Assembly: GCF_006517535.1 (NCBI RefSeq)
Contig: NZ_VHQH01000039.1
Coordinates: forward strand, 62,001 to 126,000
Source of the DNA: Schumannella sp. 10F1B-5-1
GTDB lineage: Bacteria > Actinomycetota > Actinomycetes > Actinomycetales > Microbacteriaceae
Direction of reading: 5' to 3'
Length of the DNA stretch: 64,000 nucleotides
The translations under genes and the position numbers were made by a program. Below the pieces are notes generated by a model. That model was not told where the DNA came from. It ran no database searches and saw nothing but the letters and a program-made list of their open reading frames with translations. Positions 1 through 9,525 of the stretch are shown here, piece by piece. Positions within the stretch are counted from its first letter, which is position 1. Every line of letters begins with the position of its first letter.

Positions 1-383
1 AGAGCTACTTCCAGCGCGCGGGATTCGACTCGGTCGCCTTCGACGGCGACCGCGTCGAGATCGCCAGCTCGCTGTCGCTGCTGGAGCAGAGCATCCCGGT
101 GCAGATCGATCTCTCGCTCGGGGCCGACGGCGGCGCGCTCGTCTTCACCCCGACGACCGTGCACCTCGGCGGCGAGGCGATCGAGCTGGCCGAGGTGGCC
201 GACAGCCCCTTCGGTCCGGCGCTCGAGCGCTACATCGGTCCCAAGACCTTCTGCGTGAACGAGCAGCTGCCCGCGGGCATCGGCCTGCGCAGCGCCGTCA
301 TGAAGGACGGCGACATCACGCTGCGCTTCGCGGGCGACGACGTCGCCCTCGCTGGCGGCGCCGCGAAGGGCACCTGCAGCTGA
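1..383 (+). CDS. DUF2993-like (LmeA family) protein, C-terminal part
   Basis: The left edge cuts this gene; the open frame runs from base 3 to a TGA at 381-383, giving about 126 residues of the C-terminus. The visible part alternates short hydrophobic and polar stretches (LSLLEQSIPVQIDLSL, GADGGALVFTPTTVHLGG) and then a segment with two cysteines, one of them in the final CS. This pattern resembles DUF2993/LmeA proteins, which are secreted or membrane-anchored lipid-binding proteins of actinobacteria. The family assignment is by eye only. It is followed by lysA after about 130 bases that hold a possible -10 box, so it is probably a separate transcription unit. Its N-terminus and signal sequence lie outside the window. 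Confidence 0.55.
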   Translation, partial: SYFQRAGFDSVAFDGDRVEIASSLSLLEQSIPVQIDLSLGADGGALVFTPTTVHLGGEAIELAEVADSPFGPALERYIGPKTFCVNEQLPAGIGLRSAVMKDGDITLRFAGDDVALAGGAAKGTCS

Positions 384-435
384 CGACGCCGCGCGGGTGA
401 ACGCCGGGCGTCGCGGAGGGGTCCGCGCGATTCGC

Positions 436-441
436 TAGCAT
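436..441 (+). promoter_or_regulatory. possible -10 box upstream of lysA
   Basis: TAGCAT lies about 70 bases before the GTG chosen as the lysA start and overlaps the ATG at 440 that would give a longer protein. That overlap is one reason to prefer the downstream start. No convincing -35 is visible. Confidence 0.35.
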
Positions 442-511
442 GGATGCGGCTTCAGGGACCAAGCCGGGTCCGCTCGCCTCGATCCGATCATCTCCGACCG
501 CGAGGCCCAGC

Positions 512-1966
512 GTGACCGTGAACCCGCTCGCTCCGGCGTGGCTCGACCACCCGGCCGACGCGAACGCTCTGACCCCCGCCGTGTGGCCGTCCTCGGCCGA
601 GCGCGACGCCGACGGACGGCTCGTGATCGCCGGCGTGGCCGCGACCGCCCTCGCAGCCGAGCACGGCACTCCGCTCTATGTCGTCGACGAAGTGGATGCG
701 CGGTCGCGCGCCGCCCGCATCCGCTCGGCGTTCGAGTCGGCCTTCGAGCGCCTCGGCACGACCGTCGGCGTCTACTACGCCGGCAAGGCGTTCCTCAGCG
801 CCGCCGTGGCCCGGTGGATGCGCGACGAGGGCCTGCGCATCGACGTGTGCAGCGGGGGTGAGCTGGCCGTCGCCCTGGCGGCCGGTGTGGAGCCGGCCGC
901 GATCGGCTTCCACGGCAACAACAAGAGCCTCGCCGAGATCGACCGTGCGGTCGGCATCGGCGTGGGCGCGCTCGTTCTCGACAGCGTCGTCGAGATCGAT
1001 CGTGTCGCCGAGGCCGCACGTCGTCATGGCCGCACGCAGGCGGTGCGTCTGCGCATCAACAGCGGCGTGCACGCGAGCACGCACGAGTACCTGGCGACCT
1101 CGCGCGAGGACCAGAAGTTCGGCATCCCGATCGCGGATGCTCCCGACGCGGTCGCCCGCATCCGCGCGCACGACGGTCTCGAGTTCCTCGGCCTGCACTC
1201 GCACATCGGCTCGCAGATCTTCGAGTCGTCGGGCTTCGCCGAGGCGGCGCGTCGTCTGCTCGCGCTGCACGCGGAGCTGTCGGCCGCAGCCCCGGTGCCC
1301 GAGCTCAACATCGGCGGCGGCTTCGGCATCGCCTACACGGCCGCCGACGAGGTCATGCCGATCGAGACGATCGCCGACGAGCTCGCCCGGGCCGTCGCGG
1401 GGGAGTGCGACCGGCTCGGCATCCCTGTGCCGCGCATCGCGATCGAGCCGGGTCGCTCGATCATCGGCCCGGCGGGCGTGACGCTCTACGAGGTCGGCAC
1501 GATCAAGGACGTCCGGGTCGGCGACGGCGCCGACGCGGCCGTGCGCCGCTACGTCAGCGTCGACGGCGGGATGAGCGACAACGCCCGTCCGTCGCTCTAC
1601 GGCGCCGACTACTCGGTGCGTCTCGCCGGCCGCGTCTCCGCCGCCGACGCCGCCCTGGTGCGGATCGCCGGCAAGCACTGCGAGTCGGGCGACATCGTGG
1701 TGCAGGCCGACTACCTGCCCGGCGACGTGACGGCGGGCGACCTCGTCGCCGTCCCGGCCACGGGCGCCTACTGCTGGTCGCTCGCCAGCAACTACAACCA
1801 CCTCGGCCGTCCCGCCGTCGTCGCCGTGCGCGACGGCGCCGGCCGCGTCATCGTGCGCGGCGAGGCGATCGACGACCTCCTCGCCCGCGACGTCGACGCC
1901 GCGGCCCCCGCCCTGACCGCCCCTGCGCCGCGATCGGCGGCCGAGACGACAGAGAAGACCGCGTGA
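512..1966 (+). CDS. lysA: diaminopimelate decarboxylase LysA
   Basis: Catalyses the last step of lysine synthesis, decarboxylating meso-diaminopimelate with PLP; cytoplasmic. The PLP lysine is in YYAGKAF (about K92). Other family motifs follow in order: HSHIGSQI, the glycine-rich GGGFGIAYT, EPGRSIIG, and CESGDI, which supplies the substrate-contacting cysteine. The C-terminal NYNHLGRPAVV is also typical. From the GTG at 512 the protein is 484 residues and begins VTVNPLAPAWL, where related actinobacterial proteins begin. An ATG at 440 would add 24 low-complexity residues and overlaps a putative -10 box, so I do not use it. The stop overlaps the hom GTG by four bases (GTGA), indicating translational coupling of lysine and threonine genes. 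Confidence 0.93.
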   Translation: MTVNPLAPAWLDHPADANALTPAVWPSSAERDADGRLVIAGVAATALAAEHGTPLYVVDEVDARSRAARIRSAFESAFERLGTTVGVYYAGKAFLSAAVARWMRDEGLRIDVCSGGELAVALAAGVEPAAIGFHGNNKSLAEIDRAVGIGVGALVLDSVVEIDRVAEAARRHGRTQAVRLRINSGVHASTHEYLATSREDQKFGIPIADAPDAVARIRAHDGLEFLGLHSHIGSQIFESSGFAEAARRLLALHAELSAAAPVPELNIGGGFGIAYTAADEVMPIETIADELARAVAGECDRLGIPVPRIAIEPGRSIIGPAGVTLYEVGTIKDVRVGDGADAAVRRYVSVDGGMSDNARPSLYGADYSVRLAGRVSAADAALVRIAGKHCESGDIVVQADYLPGDVTAGDLVAVPATGAYCWSLASNYNHLGRPAVVAVRDGAGRVIVRGEAIDDLLARDVDAAAPALTAPAPRSAAETTEKTA

Positions 1967-3285
1967 TCGAATACCGCAACCTCCGCATCGCCCTCCTCGG
2001 ATCCGGCTCCGTCGGGTCGCAGGTCGCCTCGCTGCTGCTCGAGCACGGCGACGAGCTCGCCCAGCGCGTCGGAGCGGGCCTCGAGCTCGTCGGCATCGCG
2101 GTGCGCGACGTCGAGAAGCACCGCGGCCAGGGCATCCCCGACGAGCTGTTCACGACCGACGCGGAGTCGCTCATCCTCGGCGCCGACATCGTCGTCGAGG
2201 TCATGGGCGGGCTCGAGCCGGCGCGCGAGCTCATCACGCTCGCCATGACGAGCGGTGCGGATGTCGTCACCGCCAATAAGGCACTGCTCGCGACCCACGG
2301 TCCGGAGCTGTTCGAGCTGGCCGAGCAGCTCGGCGCCCAGCTCTACTACGAGGCCTCGGTCGCGGCGGCGATCCCGATCATCCGGCCCCTGCGCGAGAGC
2401 CTCGCCGGCGACCGCATCGAGCGCATCTACGGCATCGTCAACGGCTCGACCAACTACATCCTCGACCGCATGGACGTCGACGACCTGCCCGCCGAGGAGG
2501 CGCAGCGCATCGCGCTCGAGCTCGGCTACCTCGAGGCCGACCCGACGCTCGACGTCGAGGGCTACGACGCCGCGCAGAAGGCCGCGATCCTCGCGAGCCT
2601 GGCGTTCCACACGACGGTGCCGCTCGAGGCGGTGCACCGCGAGGGCATCTCGGGCGTGACCCGCGAGCAGGTCCGCGCCGCGCGCGACGCCGGCTACGTC
2701 GTCAAGCTCCTCGCGGTGTGCGAGCGCCTGACCGACCCGGCGACCGGCGGCGACGGAGTGAGCGTGCGCGTCCACCCGGCCCTCGTGCCGCGCACGCACC
2801 CGCTCGGCGCGGTGCACGGCGGCAATAACGCGGTGTTCCTCGAGGCCTCGGCGGCCGGCCCGCTGATGTTCTACGGCGCGGGCGCGGGCGGCATCCAGAC
2901 CGCCTCGGCCGTGCTGGGCGATGTCGTGTCGGCCGCGCGCCGGCACGTGCTCGGCGGCCCGGGTGTGGCCGAGTCGACCCACGCCAATCTGCCGGTGCTG
3001 CCGATCGCGAACGTCGTCACGCGCTACCAGGTGACCCTGCGCGTCGTCGACGAGCCCGGGGTGCTGGCGCACATCGCCGGCGTCTTCAGCGAGCACGGCG
3101 TCTCGGTCGAGACCGTGCAGCAGTCGCCGTTCTCCGGCGGCACGGAACCGGGTGCGGCCACCGCTACCCTGGTGATCGTGACCCACGCGGCCACCGAGGC
3201 GGCCCTGACCGCCACCGTCGCCGCTCTGACGGCCAGTGACGCCGTCACCGAGGTCGCCAGCGTGCTCCGAGTCGAAGGAATCTGA
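1963..3285 (+). CDS. hom: homoserine dehydrogenase
   Basis: Reduces aspartate semialdehyde to homoserine with NAD(P)H, the branch-point step to threonine and methionine. The GTG start overlaps the lysA stop; the protein is 440 residues. The Rossmann motif ALLGSGSVGSQV is near residues 9-20, followed by the catalytic-domain segments ANKALLATHGPEL, YEASVAAAIPIIRPLRESL, GIVNGSTNYIL and DVEGYDAAQKAAILA. A C-terminal ACT domain (about 350-440, starting VTLRVVDEPGVLAHIAGVF) implies feedback inhibition by an end product, threonine in most actinobacteria. thrC begins two bases after the stop, so the genes are one operon. Confidence 0.95.
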   Translation: MIEYRNLRIALLGSGSVGSQVASLLLEHGDELAQRVGAGLELVGIAVRDVEKHRGQGIPDELFTTDAESLILGADIVVEVMGGLEPARELITLAMTSGADVVTANKALLATHGPELFELAEQLGAQLYYEASVAAAIPIIRPLRESLAGDRIERIYGIVNGSTNYILDRMDVDDLPAEEAQRIALELGYLEADPTLDVEGYDAAQKAAILASLAFHTTVPLEAVHREGISGVTREQVRAARDAGYVVKLLAVCERLTDPATGGDGVSVRVHPALVPRTHPLGAVHGGNNAVFLEASAAGPLMFYGAGAGGIQTASAVLGDVVSAARRHVLGGPGVAESTHANLPVLPIANVVTRYQVTLRVVDEPGVLAHIAGVFSEHGVSVETVQQSPFSGGTEPGAATATLVIVTHAATEAALTATVAALTASDAVTEVASVLRVEGI

Positions 3286-3287
3286 TC

Positions 3288-4382
3288 ATGGCCCACCAGT
3301 GGCGCGGAGTCGTCCGCGAATACGCCGACCGTCTCGACGTCAGCGACGCGACCCCGATCATCTCGCTCGGCGAGGGCGGCACCCCGCTCATCCCGGCCCC
3401 GGCCCTGAGCGCCCGCACCGGCGCCCGCGTCTGGGTCAAGTTCGAGGGCATGAACCCGACCGGCTCCTTCAAGGACCGCGGCATGACGATGGCCGTCACC
3501 AAGGCCGTCGAGCACGGTGCGAAGGCGATCATCTGCGCCTCGACCGGCAACACGTCCGCCTCCGCGGCCGCCTACGCGGCGCACGCCGGCATCGCGGCGG
3601 CGGTGCTCGTGCCCGAGGGCAAGATCGCCATGGGCAAGATGAGCCAGGCGGTCGCGCACGGCGCCTCGATCATCCAGTTGCGCGGCAACTTCGACGACTG
3701 CCTCGACATCGCCCGCGAGCTCGCGACGAACTACCCCGTGCATCTGGTCAACTCGGTCAACAACGACCGCATCGAGGGCCAGAAGACGGCCGCGTTCGAG
3801 GTCGTCGAGGTGCTCGGCGACGCGCCTGACATCCACATCGTGCCGGTCGGCAACGCCGGCAACTACACGGCCTACCACCGCGGCTACACCGAGGAGCTCG
3901 CCCGCGGCGCCGCCGGTCGCAAGCCCCGCATGTTCGGCTTCCAGGCCGAGGGCAGCGCGCCGATCGTGCGCGGCGAGGTCGTGCGCGAGCCCGAGACGAT
4001 CGCCAGCGCGATCCGCATCGGCAACCCCGCCTCGTGGGAGCTCGCGCTCACGGCGCGCGACGACAGCGACGGCTACTTCGGCGCGATCAGCGACAGCGAC
4101 ATCCTCGAGGCGCACCGCATCCTCTCCCGCGAGGTCGGCATCTTCGTCGAGCCGGCCTCCGCGATCAGCGTCGCCGGCCTGCTCGAGCGCAGCGCCGCCG
4201 GCGCGATCCCGAAGGATGCCACGGTCGTGCTGACGGTGACCGGTCACGGACTCAAGGACCCGCAGTGGGCCCTCCGCGCCGCCGACGGCGGCGAGGTCTC
4301 GCCGACCGTCGTCGACGTCGACGTGCAGGACGTCGCCGGGCAGCTCGGACTCGTGCCGAGCCCGGCCGGCTCGACGGCATGA
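3288..4382 (+). CDS. thrC: threonine synthase
   Basis: PLP enzyme converting phosphohomoserine to threonine. The 364-residue length matches the short bacterial type. The PLP lysine is K62 in NPTGSFKDRG, and the phosphate-binding glycine loop is PVGNAGNYTAY. ASTGNTSASAAAYAAHAG is the asparagine-containing loop that contacts PLP. It lies between hom and thrB, and its TGA overlaps the thrB ATG, which fits stoichiometric production of the last two threonine enzymes. Confidence 0.95.
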   Translation: MAHQWRGVVREYADRLDVSDATPIISLGEGGTPLIPAPALSARTGARVWVKFEGMNPTGSFKDRGMTMAVTKAVEHGAKAIICASTGNTSASAAAYAAHAGIAAAVLVPEGKIAMGKMSQAVAHGASIIQLRGNFDDCLDIARELATNYPVHLVNSVNNDRIEGQKTAAFEVVEVLGDAPDIHIVPVGNAGNYTAYHRGYTEELARGAAGRKPRMFGFQAEGSAPIVRGEVVREPETIASAIRIGNPASWELALTARDDSDGYFGAISDSDILEAHRILSREVGIFVEPASAISVAGLLERSAAGAIPKDATVVLTVTGHGLKDPQWALRAADGGEVSPTVVDVDVQDVAGQLGLVPSPAGSTA

Positions 4383-5317
4383 GCCTCGTCGGCCGCGCCG
4401 TCGCGGTGAAGACCCCGGCGACCACCGCGAACCTCGGCCCCGGCTTCGACACGCTGGGCCTCGCGCTCTCGGTCTACGACGAGCTCGAGGTCACCGCGGT
4501 CGCCGAGCCGGGCGTCGTCGTCGAGGTGCACGGCGTCGGCGAGGGCGAGGTGCCCACCGGCGAGACGAACCTCGTGGCGCGCTCGATCGCGCACGTCTTC
4601 GCCGACCAGAGCATCGAGATGCCGGGCCTGCGCCTCGTGGCCCGCAACGGCATTCCGCACGGCCGGGGGATGGGCAGCTCGGGCGCCGCGATCGTCGCCG
4701 GCGTGATGGCGGCGAAGGGTCTGCTCGAGGGCGTCGTCGAGCTCGACTCGCGCGCGCTGCTGCGTCTCGCGACCGAGCTCGAGGGGCACCCCGACAACGT
4801 CGCGCCCGCGCTGTTCGGCGGGCTCACGATCGCCTGGATGTCGGAGGACGGCCCCGAGCACAAGAAGCTCTCGGTGCACCGCGGCGTGTCGCCGCTGGTC
4901 GCCGTTCCCGAGCAGATCACCATGTCGACCGCGCTGGCGCGCAGCCTGCAGCCGTCGTCGGTGCCGCACGAGGACGCGATCTTCAACGTCTCGCGGTCGG
5001 CTCTGCTGATCGCCGCGCTCATCCAAAGCCCCGAGCTGCTGCACGCCGCCACCGAGGACAAGCTGCACCAGAGCTACCGCGCGAGCGCGATGCCCGAGAC
5101 GGATGCGCTGATCCGCCTGCTGCGCCAGGAGGGTCTCGCGGCGGTGGTCTCCGGCGCCGGCCCGTCGATCCTCGTGCTGGGCAGCGACCCCGCGCAGCGC
5201 CTGGTCGCCGCCGAGCTGATCGAGCGACACGCCACGACCGTGTGGCGCCCGCTCATGCTGGCCGTCGACTTCCGCGGTGCTACAGTGGGACCGCTTCCGG
5301 CCGCCGCAGTGGCCTAG
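4379..5317 (+). CDS. thrB: homoserine kinase (GHMP family)
   Basis: Phosphorylates homoserine for ThrC. The ATG overlaps the thrC stop by four bases (ATGA). The 312-residue protein has the three GHMP motifs: an N-terminal KTPATTANLGPGFDTLGLAL, the ATP-binding PHGRGMGSSGAAIVAG, and a C-terminal AAVVSGAGPSILVL. It ends the amino-acid operon; about 160 bases with short hairpins separate it from rho. Confidence 0.94.
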   Translation: MSLVGRAVAVKTPATTANLGPGFDTLGLALSVYDELEVTAVAEPGVVVEVHGVGEGEVPTGETNLVARSIAHVFADQSIEMPGLRLVARNGIPHGRGMGSSGAAIVAGVMAAKGLLEGVVELDSRALLRLATELEGHPDNVAPALFGGLTIAWMSEDGPEHKKLSVHRGVSPLVAVPEQITMSTALARSLQPSSVPHEDAIFNVSRSALLIAALIQSPELLHAATEDKLHQSYRASAMPETDALIRLLRQEGLAAVVSGAGPSILVLGSDPAQRLVAAELIERHATTVWRPLMLAVDFRGATVGPLPAAAVA

Positions 5318-5379
5318 CCCGCACGGCCCGGAGCATTCACCCGGCATTCGCCGAACGCGGTTCCGCACGATCCCGCAGT

Positions 5380-5456
5380 GCTCCGGCATGGAGCGGAGGA
5401 GTGCATCCGAACCGCGGAAACCCGTGTGTCCCGTCCCCGAGCGTTTCTGTGCTCGG
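5380..5456 (+). promoter_or_regulatory. structured leader before rho
   Basis: The 162-base gap between thrB and rho contains two short hairpins: GCTCC/GGAGC at 5380-5384 and 5390-5394, and CCGAGC/GCTCGG at 5437-5442 and 5451-5456. The rho ribosome-binding sequence GAGAAGGAA follows directly. Known rho genes are often autoregulated through their leaders; that this leader acts so is inference. No clear promoter box was found. Confidence 0.3.
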
Positions 5457-5479
5457 ATCGAGAGAAGGAACCGCAATCC

Positions 5480-7543
5480 GTGTCTGATGTCACTGCACCC
5501 CTGCCCGGCGACCGCGCCGCGCTGACCAAGCTGAAGCTCGCCGAGCTGCAGGCCCTCGCCGCCGAGCGCGGCGTGCCCGGCGCCGCCCGCCTGCGCAAGG
5601 GCGAGCTCGTCGAGCTGCTGATCTCCTCGGCGAACCCCGAGGCCGCCGCTGAGGCGCCGGCCGAGAGCGCCCCCGCTCCGGCCGCCGAGACCGCGGCCGC
5701 CTCGGCCGAGGCGCCGGCCGCCGAGGTCGTCGCTGAGGCGCCCGCCGCCGCGCCGGCCCGTCGCTCGCGCCGCGCCACCGCATCCACCGCCGACGCCGCC
5801 GCTCTCGCGACCGCGCCGGCCGAGACCCCCGCTTCCGACAACGCCGCGACCGCCGACGCCGCCGCGTCGGCGACCGAGCAGCCCGCCGAGCGCCCGCAGG
5901 GCGAGGGCCGCGGTCGCGGTCGTCGCGGCGGAGAGCGCCGCGGCGCCGACCAGCACGCCGCGGGCGGCGCGACCGGAACGCAGTCGGCCGGCGCCGACGC
6001 GCCGGAGAAGGCCGACTCGGCCGAGAAGGCCGGCGCGTCCGACAAGCCCGCCGAGTCGGAGCAGTCCGCCGACGGCGAGACCCAGCCCCGCGAGGGTCAG
6101 GGCTCGAGCCGTCGCCGCGGTCGCAACCGCGGCAAGGGCCAGCAGAACGGCCAGAGCCAGAACGGCCAGCAGAACCAGGGCGGCCAGAACGGCAACGGCG
6201 CCTCGAGCCAGGCCGAGGAGTCGAGCTCGCAGAACCAGGGCGGCAACGGCCCCGACCAGCAGGGCGCCCACGATGACGACCAGGACGGCCAGGGCGGCAG
6301 CCGCCGCAGCCGCTACCGCGACCGCAAGCGCGGCCGCGGCGGCCAGAACGACGACGAGCCCGAGATCAGCGACGACGACGTGCTGATCCCGATCGGCGGC
6401 ATCCTCGACGTACTCGACAACTACGCCTTCGTGCGCACGACCGGCTACCTGCCCGGCCCGAACGACGTCTACGTCTCGCTCGGCCAGGTGAAGAAGTACC
6501 ACCTGCGCAAGGGCGACGCGGTCGTCGGCGCGATCCGCCAGCCGCGCGAGGGCGACAGCCAGAGCGGCCGTCAGAAGTACAACGCGCTCGTGAAGGTCGA
6601 CCTGGTCAACGGCCAGCCCGTCGATCAGCTCGAGAACCGCGTCGAGTTCGGCAGCCTGACCCCGATCTACCCGAACGAGCGCCTGCGCCTCGAGACGGAG
6701 CCCGGCAAGCTGTCGACCCGCATCATCGATCTGATCTCGCCGATCGGCAAGGGCCAGCGCGGCCTCATCGTCGCGCCCCCGAAGGCCGGCAAGACGCTCA
6801 TCCTCCAGGCGATCGCCAAGGCGATCGCCGAGAACAACCCCGAGACGCACATCATGGTCGTGCTCGTCGACGAGCGCCCCGAAGAGGTCACCGACATGCA
6901 GCGCTCGGTGCGCGGCGAGGTCATCGCGTCGACCTTCGACCGCCCGGCCGAGGACCACACGACGGTCGCCGAGCTCGCGATCGAGCGCGCGAAGCGCCTC
7001 GTCGAGCTGGGCAACGACGTCGTCGTGCTGCTCGACTCGATCACCCGCCTCGGCCGTGCCTACAACCTCGCCTCCCCGGCGAGCGGTCGCGTGCTCTCGG
7101 GCGGCGTCGACGCCTCGGCGCTCTACCCGCCGAAGCGCTTCTTCGGCGCCGCGCGCAACATCGAGGGCGGTGGCTCGCTGACCATCCTCGCGACCGCGCT
7201 CGTCGAGACCGGATCGAAGATGGACGAGGTGATCTTCGAGGAGTTCAAGGGCACCGGCAACATGGAGCTGCGCCTCTCGCGTCAGCTCGCCGACAAGCGC
7301 ATCTTCCCGGCGGTCGACCTCTACGCGTCGAGCACCCGCCGCGAGGAGGAGCTGCTCAGCGCCGACGAGGTCAAGATCACCTGGCGCCTGCGCCGCGCTC
7401 TGGCCGGTCTCGAGCTGCAGCAGCAGCTCGAGGTCGTGCTCGGCAAGCTCAAGGAGACCTCGTCGAACACCGAGTTCCTCGTGCAGATCCAGAACTCGCT
7501 CCCGAGCGGCGGCCACCAGAACGGCGCCGGCCACAAGGAGTAA
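5480..7543 (+). CDS. rho: transcription termination factor Rho with long disordered insert
   Basis: Hexameric RNA-dependent ATPase that ends transcription at Rho-dependent sites. The GTG at 5480 is preceded by GAGAAGGAA and gives 687 residues beginning [18 protein letters not shown]. Residues 10-50 form the Rho N domain. From about 50 to 290 there is an Ala/Glu-rich and then Arg/Gly/Gln/Asn-rich low-complexity insert, followed by the cold-shock-like RNA-binding domain ([21 protein letters not shown]) and the ATPase core with Walker A APPKAGKT near 433, [13 protein letters not shown], and [13 protein letters not shown]. Long inserts are known in actinobacterial Rho, such as that of Micrococcus luteus. 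prfA starts three bases after the stop. Confidence 0.95.
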   Translation: MSDVTAPLPGDRAALTKLKLAELQALAAERGVPGAARLRKGELVELLISSANPEAAAEAPAESAPAPAAETAAASAEAPAAEVVAEAPAAAPARRSRRATASTADAAALATAPAETPASDNAATADAAASATEQPAERPQGEGRGRGRRGGERRGADQHAAGGATGTQSAGADAPEKADSAEKAGASDKPAESEQSADGETQPREGQGSSRRRGRNRGKGQQNGQSQNGQQNQGGQNGNGASSQAEESSSQNQGGNGPDQQGAHDDDQDGQGGSRRSRYRDRKRGRGGQNDDEPEISDDDVLIPIGGILDVLDNYAFVRTTGYLPGPNDVYVSLGQVKKYHLRKGDAVVGAIRQPREGDSQSGRQKYNALVKVDLVNGQPVDQLENRVEFGSLTPIYPNERLRLETEPGKLSTRIIDLISPIGKGQRGLIVAPPKAGKTLILQAIAKAIAENNPETHIMVVLVDERPEEVTDMQRSVRGEVIASTFDRPAEDHTTVAELAIERAKRLVELGNDVVVLLDSITRLGRAYNLASPASGRVLSGGVDASALYPPKRFFGAARNIEGGGSLTILATALVETGSKMDEVIFEEFKGTGNMELRLSRQLADKRIFPAVDLYASSTRREEELLSADEVKITWRLRRALAGLELQQQLEVVLGKLKETSSNTEFLVQIQNSLPSGGHQNGAGHKE

Positions 7544-7546
7544 CCC

Positions 7547-8629
7547 GTGTTCGAATCGGTCGCCGCGCTGCGGGCCGAGCACGACCAGCTTCAGGAGCAG
7601 CTGGCCGACCCGGCCCTGCACGCGGATGCCGCGCGCGCGAAGAAGGTCAATCGGCGCTACGCCGAGCTGAGCCAGATCGTGCACGCCCACTCCACGTGGA
7701 GCCAGGCGCAGGACGACCTGGCGGCCGCGCGCGAGCTCGCGAAGGAGGACGACGCCTTCGCCGAGGAGGTGCCCGGCCTCGAGGAGGGGCTCGCGGCATC
7801 CCAGGAGAAGCTGCGCCGGCTGCTGATCCCGCGCGACCCGGACGACGGCCGCGACGTGATCATGGAGATCAAGGGCGGCGAGGGCGGCGAGGAGTCGGCT
7901 CTGTTCGCGGCGGACCTGCTGCGCATGTACGTGCACTACGCCGAGTCGCGCGGCTGGAAGACCGAGCTGCTCGAGCGCACCGAGTCGGACCTGGGCGGCT
8001 ACAAGGACGTGCAGGTCGCGATCAAGTCGTCGGCCAGCGACCCGGCCGAGGGCGTGTGGGCCAGCCTGAAGTACGAGGGCGGCGTGCACCGCGTGCAGCG
8101 GGTTCCCGCGACCGAGTCGCAGGGGCGCATCCACACCTCGACGACGGGCGTGCTCGTGTTCCCCGAGGTCGACGAGCCCGAAGAGGTCGAGATCAACCAG
8201 AACGATCTCAAGATCGACGTGTTCCGCTCCTCGGGGCCCGGCGGCCAGAGCGTCAACACGACCGACTCGGCCGTGCGCATCACGCACCAGCCGACCGGCA
8301 TCGTGGTCTCGATGCAGAACGAGAAGAGCCAGCTGCAGAACCGCGAGGCGGCCATGCGCGTGCTGCGTGCCCGTCTGCTCGCGCGCCAGCAGGAGGAGCT
8401 CGCGGCCGCGGCGTCGGATGCGCGCAAGACGCAGATCCGCACCATGGACCGCTCGGAGCGCATCCGCACCTACAACTTCCCCGAGAACCGCATCGCCGAT
8501 CACCGCACCGGCTACAAGGCCTACAACCTGGATGCGGTCATGAACGGCGCCCTCGCTCCGGTCATCGAGTCCCTGATCTCCGCCGACGAGGAGGCCCGCC
8601 TGGCCGACCTCGGCGACAGCGCCGGATGA
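7547..8629 (+). CDS. prfA: peptide chain release factor 1
   Basis: Recognises UAA and UAG stop codons and triggers peptide release. The 360-residue protein has the GGQ catalytic motif in [16 protein letters not shown] (about 231-233). It carries the codon-recognition tripeptide PAT in [10 protein letters not shown] (about 187-189), the RF1 type rather than the SPF of RF2. The GTG start lies just after rho, and the 3-prime end overlaps prmC, whose product methylates the GGQ glutamine. Confidence 0.96.
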   Translation: MFESVAALRAEHDQLQEQLADPALHADAARAKKVNRRYAELSQIVHAHSTWSQAQDDLAAARELAKEDDAFAEEVPGLEEGLAASQEKLRRLLIPRDPDDGRDVIMEIKGGEGGEESALFAADLLRMYVHYAESRGWKTELLERTESDLGGYKDVQVAIKSSASDPAEGVWASLKYEGGVHRVQRVPATESQGRIHTSTTGVLVFPEVDEPEEVEINQNDLKIDVFRSSGPGGQSVNTTDSAVRITHQPTGIVVSMQNEKSQLQNREAAMRVLRARLLARQQEELAAAASDARKTQIRTMDRSERIRTYNFPENRIADHRTGYKAYNLDAVMNGALAPVIESLISADEEARLADLGDSAG

Positions 8630-9525
8630 GGGCCGTGACCGAGAGCGCGCCCACCGGCCACGCCGTGCCGCGCACGATCGCCGAGCTGCGCGGCGAGGCC
8701 GTGCGCGTGCTCACGGCGGCCCGCATCCCGACGCCCGAGGCCGACGCCGAGCTGCTGATCGGCCACGTGCTCGGGCTCAGCCGCGGCCAGATCCAGGCGA
8801 AGTCGCTCACGGGCGCCGGCGTCGACGCCGAGCAGCGCCTGCAGGTGATCGAGGCGGTCGAGCGCCGCGCCGCGCGCGAGCCGCTGCAGCACATCACCGG
8901 CCGCGCTCCCTTCCGGATGCTCGAGCTCGCGGTCGGACCCGGCGTCTTCGTGCCGCGCCCCGAGACCGAGTCGGTCGCGCAGATCGCGATCGACGCGCTG
9001 CGCGCCGTCGCGAGCCCCGAGCCGATCGCGGTCGACCTCGGCACGGGCAGCGGCGCGATCGCGATCGCGCTCGCCACCGAGGTGCCGCACGCGCAGGTCG
9101 TCGCGGTCGAGAACTCGCCGCAGGCCTTCATCTGGACCAAGCAGAACGCCCGCGAGAGCGGCGCCGACAACCTCCGTCTCGTGTTCGCCGACCTCGGCGT
9201 GGCCGTGCCCGAGCTGGATGGCCGGGTCGACGTCGTGGTCTCGAATCCGCCCTACATCCCGCTCGCCGCGGTCCCGCGCGATCCGGAGGTGCGGCTGTTC
9301 GACCCGCCCGCCGCCCTCTACGCGGGAGAGGACGGACTCGACGTCGTCCGCTCCCTGTCGCAGCGCGCGCTGGCGCTGCTGCGACCCGGCGGCACGCTCG
9401 TGATCGAGCACGGCGAGCTGCAGGGCGAGCAGATCCGCGAGCTTCTGACGGCGGACGGCTGGCGTGCGGCCGCGACGTCGCGCGACCTGCTGGGCCGCGA
9501 CCGGGCGACTACCGCTCTGCGTTGA
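8626..9525 (+). CDS. prmC: release factor glutamine methyltransferase PrmC
   Basis: Methylates the GGQ glutamine of release factors using S-adenosylmethionine. The ATG overlaps the prfA stop (ATGA), giving 299 residues; GTG at 8635 is an alternative. Visible motifs are the SAM-binding [16 protein letters not shown], the catalytic VVSNPPYIP and, upstream, [27 protein letters not shown], typical of PrmC. Its last 17 bases overlap the convergent HAD gene on the other strand. Confidence 0.95.
   Translation: MRAVTESAPTGHAVPRTIAELRGEAVRVLTAARIPTPEADAELLIGHVLGLSRGQIQAKSLTGAGVDAEQRLQVIEAVERRAAREPLQHITGRAPFRMLELAVGPGVFVPRPETESVAQIAIDALRAVASPEPIAVDLGTGSGAIAIALATEVPHAQVVAVENSPQAFIWTKQNARESGADNLRLVFADLGVAVPELDGRVDVVVSNPPYIPLAAVPRDPEVRLFDPPAALYAGEDGLDVVRSLSQRALALLRPGGTLVIEHGELQGEQIRELLTADGWRAAATSRDLLGRDRATTALR

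Noticed and set aside
440-511. ATG at 440 as the lysA start
   Set aside because: The extra 24 residues are unlike the family, and the ATG overlaps a possible -10 box.
4244-8503. Very long minus-strand open frame (1419 codons) across thrB, rho and prfA
   Set aside because: It is the shadow of high-GC genes on the other strand; the product is repetitive Ala/Arg/Leu/Gly/Asp with no domain, while the plus strand encodes clear enzymes.
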